A stretch of 64,000 bases of DNA. Source: Taeniopygia guttata. Its lineage: Eukaryota; Chordata; Aves; Passeriformes; Estrildidae. Below are positions 23,896 to 37,900 of the stretch, piece by piece. The notes below the pieces were generated by a model. It was not told the DNA's origin, did no database searches, and was given only the letters and a program-made list of their open reading frames with translations. Location of the stretch: the NCBI RefSeq assembly GCF_048771995.1, contig NC_133024.1:88878501-88942500 (forward strand). Reading direction: 5' to 3'. Each line of letters starts with the position of its first letter. The stretch's first letter is position 1. Both the position numbers and the translations under genes were made by a program.

Positions 23896-25340
23896 AGGCT
23901 TCATCTGCTCTCCTCTTCCTTTGTGAAAATCTTACAGATACTACTTGTGGGGTACGGGGGAGTTGCTGCTTTAGGGCTGCAGTCAGACAACAGATGCTGA
24001 TGCATGCCTTCTATCAACCCAAAATATATTAAGACTCTCTGTTCTTTATAAATGTATGCTTACTTGTTGACAAAAATAAATACTAGGTCACCTGAAAGGT
24101 TTCTGACCAATAATGCCATTGTACTGATGCAGGTGGCCCATTCTGTACCCTAATTCTCTGTGGAACTCTTCAGAGAGAGAAAATTTGCTTGTGAACACCA
24201 CCTGTGAAAACAAACTTTGCAAATATCCCCAACTTTCGGGATGTGTATTGTCATTTATGTTAGTGAAGCTATTAACCTTCATATTAAGCATGCAGACAAA
24301 ACTCACCCAGCTCAAGTGATTTGGGCAGGGAACCAGTACACTTTGCATCATAGAAAAATTCACACTTGGATTTCAGGCTGAGTCATCTCATTAAGGAGCC
24401 TTGTTTCAGATGGTTTGAAAACTATCAGATTTCTAAATACAGCCACTGTACAAATGGCATACATAAAATGATAAAAATGATAGATTATGCTTACATAATG
24501 ATTGTTTCTACATCAGGCTTAGCATGAGATACTTATATAAAAAATGTATTCCTATTGCAAGAAATGAGCATACTCAAAACTACTTGAATTTTGCTATATT
24601 CCACTTAAAATAACACATTAACTTCTATATATGCTTTTGCATTCTATTTACTTTTTGTGCCTTATTCTGCTGGACCATACATAACAGTTTACCATTATAT
24701 ATATATAGTTTTATATTTTATTTCATATTTTTATGCAGAAACTATAATAGAAGGTATTTTCAAAAGATAACATACTTTGCCTTAATTATACAGGATGCAA
24801 GAAATATTTTATTTGAAATGTGAACATGTGCATTTAAAATCTAGCTTCTAGACTTCACTGATTTTCAGAACAATACTGAAAATGTGTATTTCAATTAACT
24901 GGCAATATTACTTTTACACCACTGTGTGTAAATATGCAAGGTTTGATCCTGCTAGGATCTACTTCTTTAGCCAGCCATCCTCAAGGACTGAGTTTACAAA
25001 TAATAAAAATTCTTTATAACATACATTTAATTGTTTTATATTATTGATTTCTGTCCATGCAAATTTGTTTTATTTTTCCCTTTCTTATAGAAAATACAGG
25101 TACTTAGGTCTTCTTGATGGTACAAAGTATGCAAACTTTTTTTTTCTTTTTTGTACATTAGTGACTTAAACAGATTTTATGTCATTACATTACAGGAAGT
25201 AAAACTTTCTTTCCTGTTTATGAAAAATTAGTTACTTTAAAACATCTGCTTTCCTGTGTCATCAATAAAGGCCATGTTATTAAACCCTGTATTACCTCTT
25301 ATTACCTCTCTGGAATAAATGCTTGAGATGCGTGGAAGAG
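23896..25340 (+). other. LIMS1: LIMS1 3' untranslated region with several poly(A) signals
   Basis: AT-rich non-coding sequence after the canonical stop. AATAAA occurs at 24075-24080, 25002-25007, 25264-25269 and 25314-25319, so short and long 3' UTRs are possible. The true cleavage site cannot be fixed from sequence alone. Confidence 0.6.
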
Positions 25341-26258
25341 CAGTAAGGCTCTCTTGGATCCCTGAGTTTGTTACCTGTGACTATGTAAATACTTCCTTCT
25401 TATCCTGATATAAAAGAGACATATTCCTTTCCTAAAGGCATATTTGACTGTATGCAGTTCTAAGGTTCATAAAAGAAACCTTATGTTTCTTAAGGTTTAT
25501 GTTTGTTTCATAAGGAATAGCTTGATTCTTGTGGATATTTTCTGAATTGGCATAGTTATTAGGTTTTCCTAAAGAAAGTATTTTGTCTGAGTGTAAAACA
25601 TACATCCTCCTGTTAACTTTTTCTCTCCTGTTTTCACTGTAATGAAGCTGTCTCCTAAAACTTCCAGTTTATTGCTAGATAGGGTATTTTTTTACTATTT
25701 TATCCTATATAATTATTGAATGGGATAATATTTATAAATGTAGTCAGTCCCTGACCCTGTTGAAGACTATAAAAGCTTAAAATGTCCTCAAAAATTATTT
25801 ACTTAACTAGCACAATAACCCTTTTGGAATTTTGGACTGTGCCATGGATTCAGTAAACCACACACACTCTTGCTTCCTCCTGAAGTCAAAACTGACTTCT
25901 AGGTTTTCATGTTACACTGACTGTACATCTCCTTCAGCCTATGTGTGCTCAGCCTTACGGCTCAGAGCTGGGAAGGGTCAATAGCCCCAAAGTTGAATGG
26001 CAAGACCTGGCTTATATTCCCATTGTTCAGAGTTACATCCATCTGCAGTACAGTGGCCTCAGATTTCCCCTCCACTGCCCTTGGGGCCTGACACAGGCTG
26101 GGTTTTTCCGTTTCCAAGTTCCTGATGGTGAATGCTTCACCAAGGCAGCACCTTCTGTTTCATGAACTCTAGTGTGTGTATGTCAGACCCCACGATGTAG
26201 CACTCAAAGCATCTGAGGGTACTTCAGGGTTCAAAGCCTGATGAAGTATGGAAAAATG

Positions 26259-26480
26259 CTGGATGGAAGGGACCACTAGAAATTGGCTAGCCCAGCCATC
26301 TGCTCAGAGTGGGTCTAACTTCAGAGTTGCATCAGTGCAGAAGGTCTTGCTTGGCCAAATTGTGAACATCACCATGCAAGGAGATTTCACAGGCCTTTGT
26401 GGATAGTATGTTCCAGTGCTTCATCACCCTCATGGTGAAAATACTATTACTGGAGTCCTATCTCAAGTGGAGAGTTCCCC
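26259..26480 (-). mobile_element. CR1 LINE 3' fragment, antisense
   Basis: Begins GGATGGAAGGGACCACTAGA, the reverse of the CR1 3' end, then GCTAGCCCAGCCATCTGCTC, TATGTTCCAGTGCTTCATCA, CCCTCATGGTGAAAATA and fades after GAGAGTTCCCC. Confidence 0.88.
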
Positions 26481-27921
26481 AAATCCATACTGCTCTCTTG
26501 GGAACTTTGTCATGAACTGTCATTGGTCTACTACCCCAGCACATGGTCATGAAGAGGATTAGTTTAAAGGAGTTGCAAAGCAGAGCCAGGGAGCAAGCTA
26601 GCAATTAGGCAGCCTGGACAATTACATGTCTAGTATTGAAGCTCACTTCCTGGCCCAAAGTATTATAAATATTTGAGTAGCTGCACATACTTTCCTAAAA
26701 GAGGCAGAGCCTAGTACTGTTTTTCTACCCATGACCCCTATAAGGTCTGTCAAGGAATCCGTGAGCCTGAGATTTGGGAATGGATGCTTCAGAAGCTTTG
26801 TCCCTTTCTGCTGCATGGATCAATTAGGCATGGGCAAGAGAGGTTCCTTTAGAAAGCCTGGTCAAGCTGGCAGTAGGGAGCATTCCAGAAAGCCCAGTGG
26901 ATGGTGCCGGCAGTTGCACATCCTGTGTTCAGTTCCAATGAGCACAGTCGGGTTGCAGTGACAGCTCTCGAGCCAATGCTGTCCTGCCTGCTCCTGCGAC
27001 CACCAGGGACAACATAGAGGGTGCCACTTCTACAGCAATGGGTGAGACAGTGACCAGTGCCAAAGTACTGGACCTGGTCTATATGAAGGCAATTTCCCAT
27101 GCCTCCCCATCAGCTGAAGGGCAGTAATATTCTCCAGTGAGTCAAGTAAACTCCAATGTTCCTCTCTGCACCAGCACCAACACTTCTATTACTTGGCCTG
27201 GCAGGTGCAGATAATAAATTGTTTGATAATCCCAGCTGCAGGCATACCATTGGAAGTACAGAGGAGAAAAAAAATGATTTTTTTTTTTTTTGGTGGAATT
27301 AAACCAAACATCTAAATAAATCATTAATAGAAGAAAGAATAAAAGAGAGGATTAATTCTTTCAGTCAGGATCTTACATGGATGATGCTGGTCTTAAAGAA
27401 AAAGTTGGCTATGTTTCCTTATTTTTCCTGCAAAGAGAGTAAGAGCTGTGAGGCTGTCAGTATATTTTAGGTGTAGCAGGAATTCTGTGACTGTCAATGG
27501 GTTGTTTGAGATTGAGAACTGGAGAAATATTTAATTACATTTCTTCAGAGACATGGCCCAGTGGCCTCATTTTGACCAAAGCATCTGAACTGGCAGGAAA
27601 GATGGCTAATTCCAGTGAGTAGACTCAGGCTTCCTGCTGGGAATTTCACCACAGGGCTCATCCTTGAGCCACCAAACCTGTAAAACTACAACTTGCAAAT
27701 CTGTCCTGCCTTGAGGGTTGCTGGTCCATATTTTAGTCCATGTTCCCAGCTGTGTTTTAGGGCTTAATTGTTTAATTATACTATCCACAGTGCCTGGGAA
27801 AAAAGGTTTCTCATCACAGCTGCTACAATATTTGGAGACTCATTTTCTAGAACATTGGATCTCAGTAAGAAGGCCCTTATGCTTACAGATTAAATTTATA
27901 GTTGCTCTGAACCACAAAATA

Positions 27922-28392
27922 TAGAATCAGAGACTATTACAGATTGGAAGGGACCTTAAAGATCTAGTCCCAAGCCTCTGCCATGGGGCACACTTCCCAC
28001 TAGGCCAGATTGCTCAGAACTCCATCCAACCCAGCCCTGAAAACTGCCTGGGATGGGCAACCCGCGCCAGTGCTTCGCTACCATCACAGTGAATAATTTC
28101 TTCCTTGTATCTAACCTATATTGCCCCTCTTATAACTGTACCCATTACTCCTTGTGCCATCACTACAGTTCCAGACAGAGTCCCTCTCCTGCTTCCCTGT
28201 AGGCCCCTCAGATACCAGAAGGTTGTCATGAGGATTTCGCAGAACCTTCTCCAGGCTGCACAGCCCCAAATTCCTCAGCCTGTCTTTGAAGGGGAGATGC
28301 TCCAGTCCACCTGTCAGCTTCGTGTCTCTCCTCTGTACTCTCCACGTCTCCGTGGTCTCTCCACGTCCTTCTTACGGTGTGGGTGCCAGAAT
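27922..28392 (-). mobile_element. CR1 LINE 3' fragment, antisense
   Basis: Starts TAGAATCAGAGACTATTACA with GATTGGAAGGGACCTTAAAG, then ACTCCATCCAACCCAGCCCT, GCAACCCGCGCCAGTGCTTC, TTCTCCAGGCTGCACAGCCC and ends near GGTGTGGGTGCCAGAAT. At about 470 bases it is among the longest CR1 pieces here; it ends about 490 bases before the RANBP2 start codon. Confidence 0.93.
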
Positions 28393-28603
28393 CGTTACTT
28401 AGCTTTTGGTTATCTAAATATAGGTCCATATATATACACATATATAGAGCATATTATTTAGGTAATGTTATCACCATCTATATTTTTATATATTACTCAG
28501 GTGAGTTGATTGTATTTTTAGGTAAGTAAATGCCAACACTTGGTTTCTCACATTTTTCCATGACAGATTTTCCACCCCAGCGCCCACCGCCTCCCGCTGC
28601 TCA

Positions 28604-28615
28604 CGCGCATGCGCA
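28604..28615. promoter_or_regulatory. NRF1 binding site
   Basis: CGCGCATGCGCA matches the NRF1 consensus YGCGCAYGCGCR at all twelve positions. It is palindromic at its core and 264 bases upstream of the RANBP2 start codon, at the upstream edge of the CpG island. Confidence 0.75.
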
Positions 28616-28881
28616 GATCCGGCCGGGTCCCGCCCCGGCCCGGCCGTTGATTCGGGGCCGGGGGGCGGGGGCGCGCCGGGGCTGCGCGCGCCGCACGGCT
28701 GAGCGGGAACTTGCGTAACGCGCGGCGGCAGCGTCGCTCCTGCGCTTCCTCCTTCCTTCCCTTCCCTTATTCCCTCCTTCCCCTCCGCAGGCGCCGGGCC
28801 AAGGCCGCCGGGCCGACCGGGAAGGCGCGTTCCGCCGCGACAGAGCCCGGGTGCGGTCCCCGCCGCCGCGGCGGCGCCATG

Positions 28882-28953
28882 ATGAGGCGGACGAAGCCCG
28901 AGGTGGAGCGCTACGTCGCCTCCTTGCAGGCCGCGGCTCCGTCGCCCAGAGAG
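28882..28953 (+). CDS. RANBP2: RANBP2 exon 1
   Basis: Encodes [16 protein letters not shown] and ends SPRE|GTGAGC, 24 codons, aligning without gaps to human MRRSKADVERYIASVQ...SPRQ. A second in-frame ATG directly upstream (28879) has a better Kozak context (GCGCCATGA), so the natural N-terminus may be MMRR. Confidence 0.93.
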
Positions 28954-31900
28954 GTGAGCGCGGCCTCGCGTTGCCCGCCCGGGGCGGGCCCGGGGGCGCT
29001 GCGGCCGCTCCGTGCGGCCGGCGTGGGGCCATTCCCGCGGCCGCCCCGCGTGGGGCGCTGGAGGCCCTACCGCGCGTCCTGAGGGACCTCTCGTCCGGGG
29101 GGCCCCGCTGCCGCCGGGCCGGGGGGCAGCCGCTCTCCGCGGGCTCCCCGCGCCGAGCCCGGCGCCTCGCTGCTGGGGCTTGGGCTGCTTGGCCCGTCCT
29201 CGACCTTGGCGGTAAGAGGAAAAAGGATCCCTCTCTGACGGGATGTCTTTTTGGAGATACTCAAAACCCACCTGGACGTGCCTGTATCCCGTGCCCTAGG
29301 TGACTGAGCCATTGCAGGGTGTTGGACTAGATGATCTCCCGAGGTCTCTTCCATTCCTGACTGTTCTGATATTCTGTGAGTTATGGTGTCTTTGGGAGTA
29401 TTTCTGAGCACGTAATTACTCAGGGTCTCTGTAAATCGAGTGAGGTGGGGGAAGCTGAGGAAGGGCCAAAGGGTTTGGCGTACTGGACGGGCTTTCCCGA
29501 CCTGGGAGCAGTGGTTTGCTAGAGCTGTGCACCTGTAATTTACAGCTGGTAAACCCTAGTGTAGTTTTAGAGTCCATCAGTTCTCTGAGTACAGACTTCT
29601 TCAATTTTGTAGGAGTTTAGTTCCTGTATTTTCTGAGTTTTGTTTCTCAGAAAAAGATTCCCGGGTTTCCTTCTCTCAGAAGAATCTAACCAAGGAACAT
29701 GTGAATCACTTTCAGTTTCCTTTTATGTGTTGTGTCACTAATATTCTTGTCTTCCTGGCAGTATTAGGAGAGGAAGAACTAGGAAAAAAATAGTCTTTCT
29801 GTTGTATTTTAGTAACTGGCCAGAAGGATGAGGACCTCTGCATAACTTGTTACCATTTTTCATTGTATCTGGAAAAGGATCACAGTGAGCAGTCTGATGC
29901 AGTTCATGGGATCTATTTAATCCTGAAAGATCCTGTTCTACTGCTCTTGAATTGATTTTTTTTTTTTAGTTAGAATATTCAGCACTATGTTCTATAGTGT
30001 GAATACATCCATGTTCACCATTATGCAGTAGGGCCTTTATGTGGGCCATCATCATTATTTGTATCTCTTTCCTAACAGCAACAGAGTTGTTCTTTGGCTT
30101 AATTGCTTTGGATGTTGGTTAGAGCAGCCAATGGCAAAGGCATTACTCTCAGAATCATAGATGCTCTTTAATTGTTTTGATGTTCCTACTGAGCTCAACA
30201 GCAAAATAAATCTTCTGTTGTGTTTAAGACCAGCTGGTGCATATTTACTTGTTTAGGTGGGTTTTTTTTGGGTTTTTTTTTTTTTTTTTTTAGTAAGTAA
30301 TGCTTACAACTAATTGTATAAGCACAGTCACTGGTGGAAAATGTTACTGATTTTCCTGTTGTGTTGATTTTAGGAGGGGGGTGCTTATAAGGCTGCAGAG
30401 CATTTATTTTGAGGTTTCCTTTCATCCATGTTTAAAAGAAGATGCCAAATGCAGCTCTACTCTGACATGCTTCAGTGTTTCCCTTTTATAATAGGCTTCA
30501 AAAATACAGTCTGGAAACTTGAGGTATCCTAGGAGGCCTGCTTTAATTTTTAAATGCTTCTTAAATTTTTGCATGAATAACAGTGGTGAGAGAGGGAGGG
30601 AGACTTATAATTCAAGTGAATTCATAATATCCACACTTATTTGGAATCACAGATGTAGCTAGCTCCAGTATTTTTTTGTTCAAAAGCAAAACTGTTTTTG
30701 AACTGATGTTGAGAAGTCAGGCTTTACATTTGGTTTACTTCTACTTTTTTGCTTGTAACTCTGTCAGTACTTTTAACTCACTCCTTTCACTTTTCCTCCC
30801 CATCATGCTTCTGCCACCTTGGCTACTTTGTTAACTACCTTGTAACAGAAAGATTGTTTCACCTCTTGCTCCAAGGGTGTTTTTGTTAAAATTATTTTAG
30901 TCAGAAATCAACTACTGCATAAATGCATTTTTTACCCGAATTGAGAATTACTTAAATGGAAGTTGCTTTTTCCTCAAGTATACTTAAACAGTAGTGTCTA
31001 ATGGCAGTACACTCCAGTAGGGCTAAATGGCAGATCTCTCTGGATTTGTAGAATATCTTTTTTCCTCACTACATTGCAAAGCAATAAACTAAATGTAGAT
31101 GACACTATTCTTCCACTCTCTTTAATGAGTGATGTGTGAAGTACCGTGTATATAAAGGCTTGTTGTTTTCCTCTCTTGTTATCTCTATCTTCTTAGTAGC
31201 CTTTTTATATCAAAAACTTTTATTCTTTTCATTCTTAAAACTACATCTTTCAGAAATTAACTCTTATATGTGATGGATGGATGGATTTGAGTTGATAACA
31301 TTGTCAGATTCAGTCACTTGAGTATTAGGCATTGCTGAACAGAAAGGTCACTCAATAGGGATTTACTTTTGAAGTACCGAATGTCTAAAGTGTGCTTGTT
31401 GTCATTTTTCTCCTTCAGAAATCGATGAAAGGATTCCTCTTTGCTAAGCTGTATTTTGAAATAAAAGAATATGAACTTGCTAAAAGGTAATATGCATTGA
31501 CGGACATTTGTTTTTTTGTTCTCTAAAGTGTAAAAGGAAAGCTTTGTTTATATGAAGTAGACCAGAGAAACCAAGATTAATATCATGCTGCTTTAAGCTA
31601 GCAGTCAGTGTGGACATTGAGTGCTATTTAGATCTTTGTAAAACAATAATTTAAAAGAATATTAGCTACATAGTACTCAAAAAACTTACCTGGCTGAAAT
31701 GGCTGGTTTTTTGCTCATTGTATTGAATAGTTTTTACCATTAATATAAATTCCTGCTTTCGTTATTTTTATCAAGGGAAATACTGGCTGGTGAGTAAGTA
31801 GCATTTGTACAGGTATAAACCACGTTGCTGCTTACTTAAAGGTCCTGACAAAGTGCCTGGAACAAAACATGTCTATACTTCTGTTGTCTGGCCAAAGCAT

Positions 31901-34900
31901 CTAGAACAAAATATGTCTGTGTGTGCTGTATGAAAGGATAAAGTTGCCATGAGAGCTTGGGTGGGAGGGGGAATGTTAGTGAAAAATGCTGGTCAAGTAA
32001 TTGACTTTTTTCCCCTTCATAGATACATATCTACATACCTCAATGTACAAGAGAGAGATCCCAAAGCACACAGATTTCTTGGACAAATTTATGAAGCTGA
32101 GGGTAACATAGAAAAAGCTTTTGGGTGCTACAAGGTAAGTACTACATTCAACTACAACCCCTAATGTTCTGCTTTATTCCTTTAAAACCCTTCTGTGACA
32201 GAACATTCTCAAAGCCATGGAAGAAAACATGCTCCTGGGAAGACTGTTTCATACACATTTGACAATGGAAAGCACACGAAGCACTGCAGAGAAGATTCTT
32301 CACTTGATATTGTTTGCTTCTGTAGTATATTTTGAAGTTGCATCTTTGTTTTTTCCTCTGGACTTGATCTTTGTGCTACCTGGCCCAAGTTATGCATAGC
32401 CTTTTGGACTACTATCATAGAATCCTGTAATGCAAACTGTCATGACAACTGGAATTTAGTTGCTATTAGAAAACTGCAGGCTTACTATGTTTTTTGTTTG
32501 GTTGGTGTTGAAGAGGGCAGCTGTAGAAGGGAGGCACAAATCTAATATTGGTTAGGTAAGCATATAAATGTCAAATTTCCAGTTGGATTGCCTTTGTTCT
32601 GGTTTCAGAGAGAAAGATGTGCTCAGAAGTCTGGCCATTACATATCTATCTATTAAGTGCTATCACACTTCTTAAACTGTCTTAATTTTTTAAATTTTTT
32701 TACACCTGGCTAGACTAGAGGTTGTTATAGTCCTGCTGTCTGTGTATAGCAGTAGCTAGTGATAGATGCAGCAGAAATGGTGCTTGCATTATTTCTCTTC
32801 TGCTTTTCTGAATTTTAGCAGTTTTATATGGGTGCTGTAAACTAGTGGTAACATGTAGAAAGGTTTTTCTTATATACTCTGTATTTATAGATTGAACTAA
32901 TTTGAGTAGCTGGGTATGTTTGCGGGGGTGTAACTCTTACCTGTTCTACATGGATCATAAGTTGAAGTTGCTTTTTTTTTTTTTTTTAACTCCTGTGTTT
33001 GCATGGTGGAAAAATAGCGTTCTGTGGAGTTGAACCCAACACAGAAAGATCTTGTATTGAAGATTGCAGAGTTACTATGCAATAATGATGTTACTGATGG
33101 AAGAGCAAAATACTGGGTTGACAGAGCTGCTAAGCTCTTTCCTGGGAGCCCTGCTATTTACAGGTTGAAGGTAAGTTCAAAATTACCTTTGTTCAAAGGC
33201 TTGAACAAACTTTCAGCACCTGTCTGGAGTGCCTTTTGCATGTGACCTCAAGCAAAACTCTATTATTGTAGCATCTTTAATATTAATTAGGTGTTACACT
33301 TCTAGTCTGACATTTTTGTCCAGTTTTAAAGGAAGCTGCAGCTGCATGCTTTCATACCCTTTCTAATGTGTCAAGCTTAATCCTCTTGCAAAATGCTGGG
33401 AAATTGTTATTTATCACAGTCAAGAAGCTAAAGACTAGACAGGTGTCACTTGTTCTTTCCATTGTGTCACTGGCAGGAAGGTAGCCAATCTGTGAACTTA
33501 GACTTTCTTGCTTTACACTGCTGTTTTGTTTTTAAATCTGTATTATGAGCATTTTTGTGGAATGTGAGAAATGCCGTAATTCTCAAATACCATGTAAATA
33601 CTTTGCACAATGCAATGTCACTTTTGCACAAGTATGTTAATTTTGTGTAGCTTTTAAAATTTGTGTAATTTTGGGCAGCAGCCACATTGAAGTCTCAAGG
33701 TGTCTGGGTTTCTTTAAAGCAAGGTAGTCTATGGCATGGTGTGCTGTCACTGAACCAAATGTTTTGAGAAGCATGTCTCTCTCTTGATAAGAGGCAAATT
33801 CTTCTGAGGACTTTTCTTCTGTGATAGTCATATACATTTTTAAGTATTTGAGTATTTAATCAAACTTCATGTAGTACCTGAAAGCTATTAAGAGTACCCT
33901 AGCTAGAGCAATGTAGTCTGTGTAGTGGAGGAAAGAATGATACCTAGTACTATAGTTGCTCAAAAGACTGATGTGGTAAATTAAATATTAACATGTTCCC
34001 TTCATGTTTCAACAGGAGCAGTTACTGGATTGCAAAGGTGAAGATGGGTGGAATCAGCTTTTTGACTTGATTCAAGCAGAACTTTATGCAAGACCAGATG
34101 ATATCTACATAAACATCAGACTAGTTGCACTCTATCGTTCAAATAACAGATTAAAGGATGCTGTGCTCCACTGTCAGGAGGCAGAGAAGAGAATACCTTT
34201 GCAGTCAAGCTTGGAATGGTGTTCCTGTGTTGTAGAGACATTTGAGGTGTTTAATCATATTTTGATCCTGTGGTAGTCTTCCATATCTTTTTACCTGGTC
34301 TATTTCTCTTAGTGTCCTTATTCTGACAGCTATTTCTCAAGGGAATTAACTCCTTCAAATGCAAGTCTACTGAAACCAGGAACTACAAAATCCTTCTTGT
34401 GTTTTTTTTTGTTTTTTTTTTTTTTAATTGGAATTTTCTCCCTAAAATTAAACTTTATAGAGCTATTGAGTTTCTAACTTCAAAAGCTGAGTTAGACACA
34501 GCAGTTCCATTAGGGATAAAATTGCTCAAACAAGTAGTTCCCTGGAATTTTGCTGCTGAAGAATATGTTAAGGTCTCTCCTGTGAAACTGGATTATGCAA
34601 TAAATGCTTCTAGTGTGTTTTGGAGAAGTACTGCCCTTGTCTTCATGGAAGGATGACTGTTCCTTATCCTGTGATGAACTTTCTTCTTTAGGAATATCTG
34701 GAATCTTTACAAGACTTGGAGTATGATAAAAATAACTGGAGAACTATCAAGAAAGATCATCTGCTGGCCTATTCCAGCTTTGTCAAACTGAGACTTTCTT
34801 CTAGAGATGTTCAGGAGTGCAGAGAGGCACTTGAAAGGTACTGTTTAAACTTTTCTGTAATAAGAAAAAGCCCTCTAACAATTGTTTGGGGTCACATAAC

Positions 34901-37900
34901 ATCTGCCAAGCTTCTGTTTCACAGCTTTCTTGTTTTTGGATGGGAGAGGATATTCTCTGTACTGACCACCAAGAGTGGTTCTTACTGGGTGTGAACTCCA
35001 AGCTATCTTTTGACAGATGTTTAAATGGTCAGCACACAGCCATGGAGAAGACTCATTTATATCCTTGTACATTCTTTTCCTTTGATTAGAAAAATTGTTC
35101 TGTACTTCAGCTATTGACTAATCCAGATTTCCCAGACAATTGGAAAAAAACACTGACCCAAAGTACTCCAATCCAAACAAAACAACAAAAGTCTAACTGA
35201 AAAGCCAAAACTAACTCTTGTGTATTAACTTTGTCCTAGTCATTCTATTCTTAAATAACACAGCACACTGGAGTAATTAGGAACTTTGTGTATATAGTAT
35301 AATGGGGAGGGAGGAAACCATCTGAAGCAAGAATAGCCTCCTTCACAGAAAACTGGTAGTGTTACAGCTATCTTAAAGGCTTACCATCTGTAGTGCACCT
35401 ACAGTAGTACAAAACAGTGTTTGTAGTCAATAATTTGATTTAGATCTATTTCTTTCTTGCCATTATCTTTCCTTTGTTACTGGTTTTTACTAACTTGTTC
35501 CTCAGTAGTATAATGGCTGTTATATTGCATTCTGTAAAAATATTCTTGACTCTGTTAATCTTGCATGAGTATTTGAAGCAGTACAGAATGGATGAGCAAT
35601 ATTTAATGCCCCAGTACATTTTATTTTTCTCCTCTAACATTGGCCATGTTGGGTTTTCTGCTTCTGATTTATTAGAGTGTTTTGAGATGTTCACATCTGA
35701 AGCACTTCCAGATCATGTCAATGCTAACAGCCATTACAGTCTTTTCCAGTAATTGAAAAATTGTTTCAACTGTTTTCTGGAAGCCCTCTCCTGAGTGGGA
35801 ATTGTATAGTAATCTACAGGCACTAGAATTTCTGTAGTACCTTCTTTTTTTTGAAGAGCCTGTTAAACAGTATTTTGGATCTTTCTGATCTGAAAAGAAA
35901 GAGCAGAATCAATAATACCTCCTGTATGTCTAAATCTGCAGTAGTGAACAAGTTTATCCATGTGGTTCAGGACAATAGTTTTAAAAGTAGCTGTGCAAAA
36001 ATGTGATTAAAAAGACTAAGTATCTAGGTAATATTTACTTAAATAAACTTGACAGCTCTGGGAGTATGAGGTGATTATACTTTCTAGTAACTAGAAGCAA
36101 TAGAAACAGTACTTACTATTGACTCATGAAGTTACTTAATTGACAGTTAAATAGCATGAACCAAAATCAGCTGCTATAGCTTTTACCAGGACTCTGTTTA
36201 GAATTAGTCTTCTCTGCATTTTAGTTTTGATCGTGTGCTTCAGTCGGTAAAACCATACGTGAGCGTGGCTGACGAGTTGTCTCGTACCTATGTGGAAATG
36301 AAAGGACAGCTGTACATGCATGCTGGAGCTTTGCTGCTGAAAATGGCCCAAGACAATGAGACACAGTGGAGAGCTATGTGTGAACTAGCAACATTGTGTT
36401 ATCTCCTGAGTTTTCAGGTAAATGGTTTTTCAGTCAAAGCCTTCAGTTGATGTTTTTCTTGAAATTTTCCAGCTGTGCATGTGTTGAATTCCTGTATTCC
36501 TGAGATGAACTAGTGTTTATGTATCTAAAAGAGAACACTGTCCTCACTCACCAAACTCTCCTCTCTCACAATTGTTTAAAAGTTTCAAATGACACAAATA
36601 GCGTAAAAGTATACCTTCAGTTGTTCCCCTTGCCAGAGTAACCTGGTTCTTAAGTATTAGTGCATTTATTTCTTTCAGTATATTTCCTTTTTCATAGTAC
36701 AAGTACCCATGTTGAGTGTTACTCCTATAGGGAGGGAAGGAGAGGAATTGAATAGTTCCCATATACTTGTTGGATAGACAACAGAATTTAAAAAAAAATT
36801 AAAGTTCTTTGCCTTATGAATTCTTTGCCTTGGCTGTCCTTTTTATACCATTGTTTGCATTGCAGGTATTACTTGTTCTTGTGCACACTTAATGTTGTTT
36901 CAATAGCTATACTTGCACATCTGTGTACTTTAGGTGGGTTCTCTGCTCTCTTTGCCCATCCCACACAGAACTACAACCCAATATATGTACCTTCAGAATG
37001 AATAATGCCTGTTTTCTTATAGCTTTCTAATGCTAAAAATAGCTTATTTCCTAGTTTCTAAAGGCTCATTTAGATGTCCTGCTCTTACTGTGAAAAACCT
37101 GTAACAATTTTCTCCTTACTTCACCAGGTTCCTAAACCAAAGTCAAAACTCATAAAGGGGGATCAAACCGGACAAGATATGCTAGAAATGTTGGCCTGTG
37201 ATCGAAAAAGCCAGTCTGGTAATAAAAAAAAATAGCTGCATTGTTCCATTTTAGTGCTGCAGATTTACTGTAAAGATTTTTTAAAGAACACATTTGTGTA
37301 TCTTGTAATGTTATCACTCCAATATATGGTAAAGCCTTCTAGATTCTGACTACTTATGTAAAACAAAACAGTAGTTTGGTTCTGACACCTAAAGTTACTT
37401 TTCTCCTCTTAAGCTGCTGGTAGAGTGTGTTCTCCTTGTTTCAATAGTGGTTGGGTTTTTTCCTCCTTTTTGACTTTCTAGCATGCTAAGATAGAATTTA
37501 GCTTTTATTGTCTATAAACCTACTGGAAATGGCTTCTGCCTGCTGATGCTATTCTGCAAGTATTGTTAGCCCCAAGAGGGAAAGAAAATATTAGTTTGTT
37601 TCCCTGATCTTTTTGTCCTTTCACTTGTTCATCAGCAGCTTTGTTCTTTTTTCTGCCAAGTACACAGTGTTTCAGTCTACAAAATTCTTAAAGGGCCTAG
37701 ATGAAAACAAATGAAGCTGCCAGAGATCAGGTTAATTTACTTCAGAATGGATTTCATTAGCATGGACTTCTGCCTGTATTACAGCTGAAAGGTCACTTGC
37801 AATGCCCTTAGAATAATCATAGTAGGAGGGCTTTATTTTCTTAAAGAATTGCATTTACAAATTCTTTGGGGTTGTTGTCACTAAAAGCTTGGCAAGCCTA

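Larger units (their letters stand above)
25341..28570. other. Intergenic spacer between LIMS1 and RANBP2
   Basis: About 3.2 kb. Holds two antisense CR1 pieces (26259-26480 and 27922-28392). The remainder is single-copy with no exon-like frame. A short TATA/ATAT run lies at 28425-28447. Confidence 0.6.
28571..29215 (+). promoter_or_regulatory. RANBP2: CpG island promoter of RANBP2
   Basis: A sharp switch from AT-rich sequence to very GC- and CpG-rich DNA spanning the first coding exon and the start of intron 1. No TATA box is placed ahead of the start codon, as expected for a housekeeping nucleoporin. The transcription start is not determinable from sequence; the likely zone is 28620-28860. 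Confidence 0.85.

Noticed and set aside
28486-29271. 261-codon minus-strand frame over the RANBP2 CpG island.
   Set aside because: A shadow of GC-rich promoter and exon 1 sequence; Arg/Pro/Gly/Ala-rich with no domain.
34461-34572. Open segment with acceptor TTATAG and donor AAG|GTCTCT in RANBP2 intron 5, reading [17 protein letters not shown] and on.
   Set aside because: Its entry phase (2) does not match exon 5 (phase 0), its length is not a multiple of three, and exons 5 and 6 already join as in human. It would need a very poor alternative donor in exon 5.
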